From Citrobacter enshiensis (GTDB lineage: Bacteria > Pseudomonadota > Gammaproteobacteria > Enterobacterales > Enterobacteriaceae): 64,000 nt of DNA. The DNA lies in the NCBI RefSeq assembly GCF_029338175.1, contig NZ_CP119862.1:1426001-1490000 (forward strand), in the 5' to 3' direction. The position numbers and the translations under genes are program-made. Below the pieces are notes generated by a model. The model did not search any database. It was given only the letters and a program-made list of their open reading frames with translations, and was not told where the DNA came from. Position 1 is the first letter of the stretch. Each line of letters opens with the position of its first letter. Below are positions 62,682 to 64,000 of this stretch, one piece after another.

Positions 62682-63899
62682 ATGAAACGTGCAGTGATTA
62701 CTGGCTTGGGCATCGTTTCCAGCATCGGTAATAACCAGCAGGAAGTCCTGGCATCTCTGCGTGAAGGACGTTCAGGGATCACTTTCTCTCAGGAGTTCAA
62801 AGATTCAGGAATGCGCAGCCACGTGTGGGGTAACGTCAAACTGGACACCACCGGTCTGATTGACCGTAAAGTGGTCCGTTTCATGAACGATGCCTCTATC
62901 TATTCCTATCTCTCCATGCAGCAGGCGATTGAAGACGCCGGTCTGAAAGATGAGGTTTATCAGAACAATCCGCGCGTGGGCCTGATTGCCGGTTCTGGCG
63001 GTTCGTCTAAATCTCAGGTTTTTGGTGCCGATGCGATGCGTAGCCCGCGTGGTCTGAAAGCGGTGGGTCCGTATGTGGTCACTAAAGCGATGGCCTCTGC
63101 GGTATCCGCGTGCCTCGCGACACCGTTTAAAATCCACGGTGTGAACTACTCCATCAGCTCCGCCTGTGCGACTTCCGCACACTGTATCGGTAACGCGGTA
63201 GAACAGATTCAGCTGGGCAAGCAAGACATCGTCTTTGCGGGCGGCGGCGAAGAGCTGTGCTGGGAAATGGCGTGTGAATTCGACGCAATGGGCGCGCTGT
63301 CTACCAAATATAACGACTCTCCAGACAAAGCGTCCCGTACTTATGACGCAAACCGTGACGGTTTCATTATCGCAGGCGGCGGCGGTATGGTTGTTGTCGA
63401 AGAACTCGAGCACGCACTGGCGCGTGGCGCGCACATCTATGCGGAAATCGTTGGCTACGGCGCAACGTCCGATGGCGCTGACATGGTTGCTCCGTCTGGC
63501 GAAGGCGCAGTGCGCTGCATGCAGATGGCGATGCACGGTGTTGACACGCCAATCGACTACCTGAACACCCACGGGACTTCCACGCCGGTTGGCGATGTGA
63601 AAGAACTGGGCGCTATCCGCGAAGTGTTCGGCGATAACTCCCCGGCTATGTCCGCAACCAAAGCGATGACTGGTCACTCTCTGGGTGCTGCTGGCGTACA
63701 GGAAGCCATCTACTCTCTGCTGATGCTGGAGCACGGCTTTATCGCACCAAGCATCAATATTGAAGAACTGGACGAGCAGGCTGCGGGTCTGAACATCGTG
63801 ACGGAAGCGACCGATCGCGAACTGACCACCGTGATGTCCAACAGCTTCGGTTTCGGCGGCACTAACGCCACGCTGGTTATGCGTAAACTGAAAGCGTAA
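62682..63899 (+). CDS. fabB: Beta-ketoacyl-ACP synthase I FabB
   Basis: Condensing enzyme of type II fatty-acid synthesis, required for elongating unsaturated intermediates. 405 residues. The catalytic triad is intact: Cys in [10 protein letters not shown] (near 163), His in [11 protein letters not shown] (near 298) and His in TGHSLGAAG (near 333). FadR and FabR sites lie upstream, tying it to the fadL/fadIJ genes in the same window. Confidence 0.98.
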   Translation: MKRAVITGLGIVSSIGNNQQEVLASLREGRSGITFSQEFKDSGMRSHVWGNVKLDTTGLIDRKVVRFMNDASIYSYLSMQQAIEDAGLKDEVYQNNPRVGLIAGSGGSSKSQVFGADAMRSPRGLKAVGPYVVTKAMASAVSACLATPFKIHGVNYSISSACATSAHCIGNAVEQIQLGKQDIVFAGGGEELCWEMACEFDAMGALSTKYNDSPDKASRTYDANRDGFIIAGGGGMVVVEELEHALARGAHIYAEIVGYGATSDGADMVAPSGEGAVRCMQMAMHGVDTPIDYLNTHGTSTPVGDVKELGAIREVFGDNSPAMSATKAMTGHSLGAAGVQEAIYSLLMLEHGFIAPSINIEELDEQAAGLNIVTEATDRELTTVMSNSFGFGGTNATLVMRKLKA

Positions 63900-63920
63900 G
63901 CATCCGTGATGCAAGAAGAG

Positions 63921-63945
63921 GGGAGCCAAATGGCTCCCTTTTTTA
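63921..63945 (+). terminator. fabB terminator
   Basis: GGGAGCC... GGCTCCC stem followed by TTTTTT, just after the fabB stop. Confidence 0.85.
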
Positions 63946-64000
63946 TGCGTTGACAATAACCGGCCCCCAAAGGCAAACTCCACGCTCAACATTATCTTCC

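Noticed and set aside
62805-63992. A 395-codon minus-strand open frame opposite fabB
   Set aside because: Antisense shadow of fabB codon bias; no independent evidence.

Overview
The window is chromosomal DNA from an enterobacterium close to Citrobacter and Salmonella. The backbone genes are recognisable as E. coli-type proteins in the order cysZ-zipA-ligA, xap, tRNA-Lys/Val, gltX, tRNA-Ala, nupC/mntH, glk, ypdAB, alaC, lpxP, argW, mlaA/fadL/fadIJ, aroC, mnmC and fabB. An ipdC plus aldo-keto reductase pair lies between ypeC and yfeO, as I recall from Salmonella/Citrobacter genomes. No database comparison was possible, so the genus is an inference.

Layout. 1-5.2 kb: cysZ (partial), zipA, ligA, ypeB, yfeH. 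5.3-9.9 kb: yfeR and the xanthosine locus xapA-xapB-xapX-xapR. 9.9-13.5 kb: four tRNAs (Lys, three Val), gltX, yfeD/yfeC and two tRNA-Ala. 13.6-24.5 kb: pdeA, nupC, mntH, ypeC, an aldo-keto reductase, ipdC, yfeO and glk. 24.5-30.8 kb: the pyruvate-sensing ypdA/ypdB pair, alaC, the 23-residue ypdK, lpxP and yfdY. 46.5-64 kb: argW, yfdC, mlaA, fadL, yfcZ, fadIJ, sixA, smrB, prmB-aroC-mepA-yfcA-epmC-yfcL, mnmC and fabB.

Between yfdY and argW (30.9-46.5 kb) lies a variable, mosaic region. Its first part (31.0-33.7 kb, minus strand) is a four-gene unit: a periplasmic substrate-binding protein, a secreted two-repeat protein, an ECF sigma factor and a membrane anti-sigma factor. Next come a small unknown protein and a membrane diguanylate cyclase. 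From 36.3 to 45.3 kb the DNA becomes clearly GC-rich and carries a foreign-looking catabolic cluster. It encodes an AraC-type regulator broken by an in-frame TAA, an RBBP9-type hydrolase, an acyl-CoA ligase, a quinone-oxidoreductase-like enzyme, a TauD/TfdA-type dioxygenase, a BKACE beta-keto acid cleavage enzyme, an MFS importer and a Rieske ferredoxin. An IS6-family transposase relic with a terminal repeat interrupts it at 40.03 kb, and a second possible relic sits at its right edge. An AT-rich orphan gene, possibly an immunity-type protein, separates it from argW.

How the genes work together. The backbone clusters cover cell division and DNA repair, nucleoside uptake, manganese import, fatty-acid uptake and oxidation (fadL, fadIJ and fabB all carry FadR-like sites) and translation quality control (smrB, prmB, epmC). 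The GC-rich cluster looks like a transferable pathway for importing, oxidising, CoA-activating and cleaving an unknown organic acid. It is the most likely undescribed system here.
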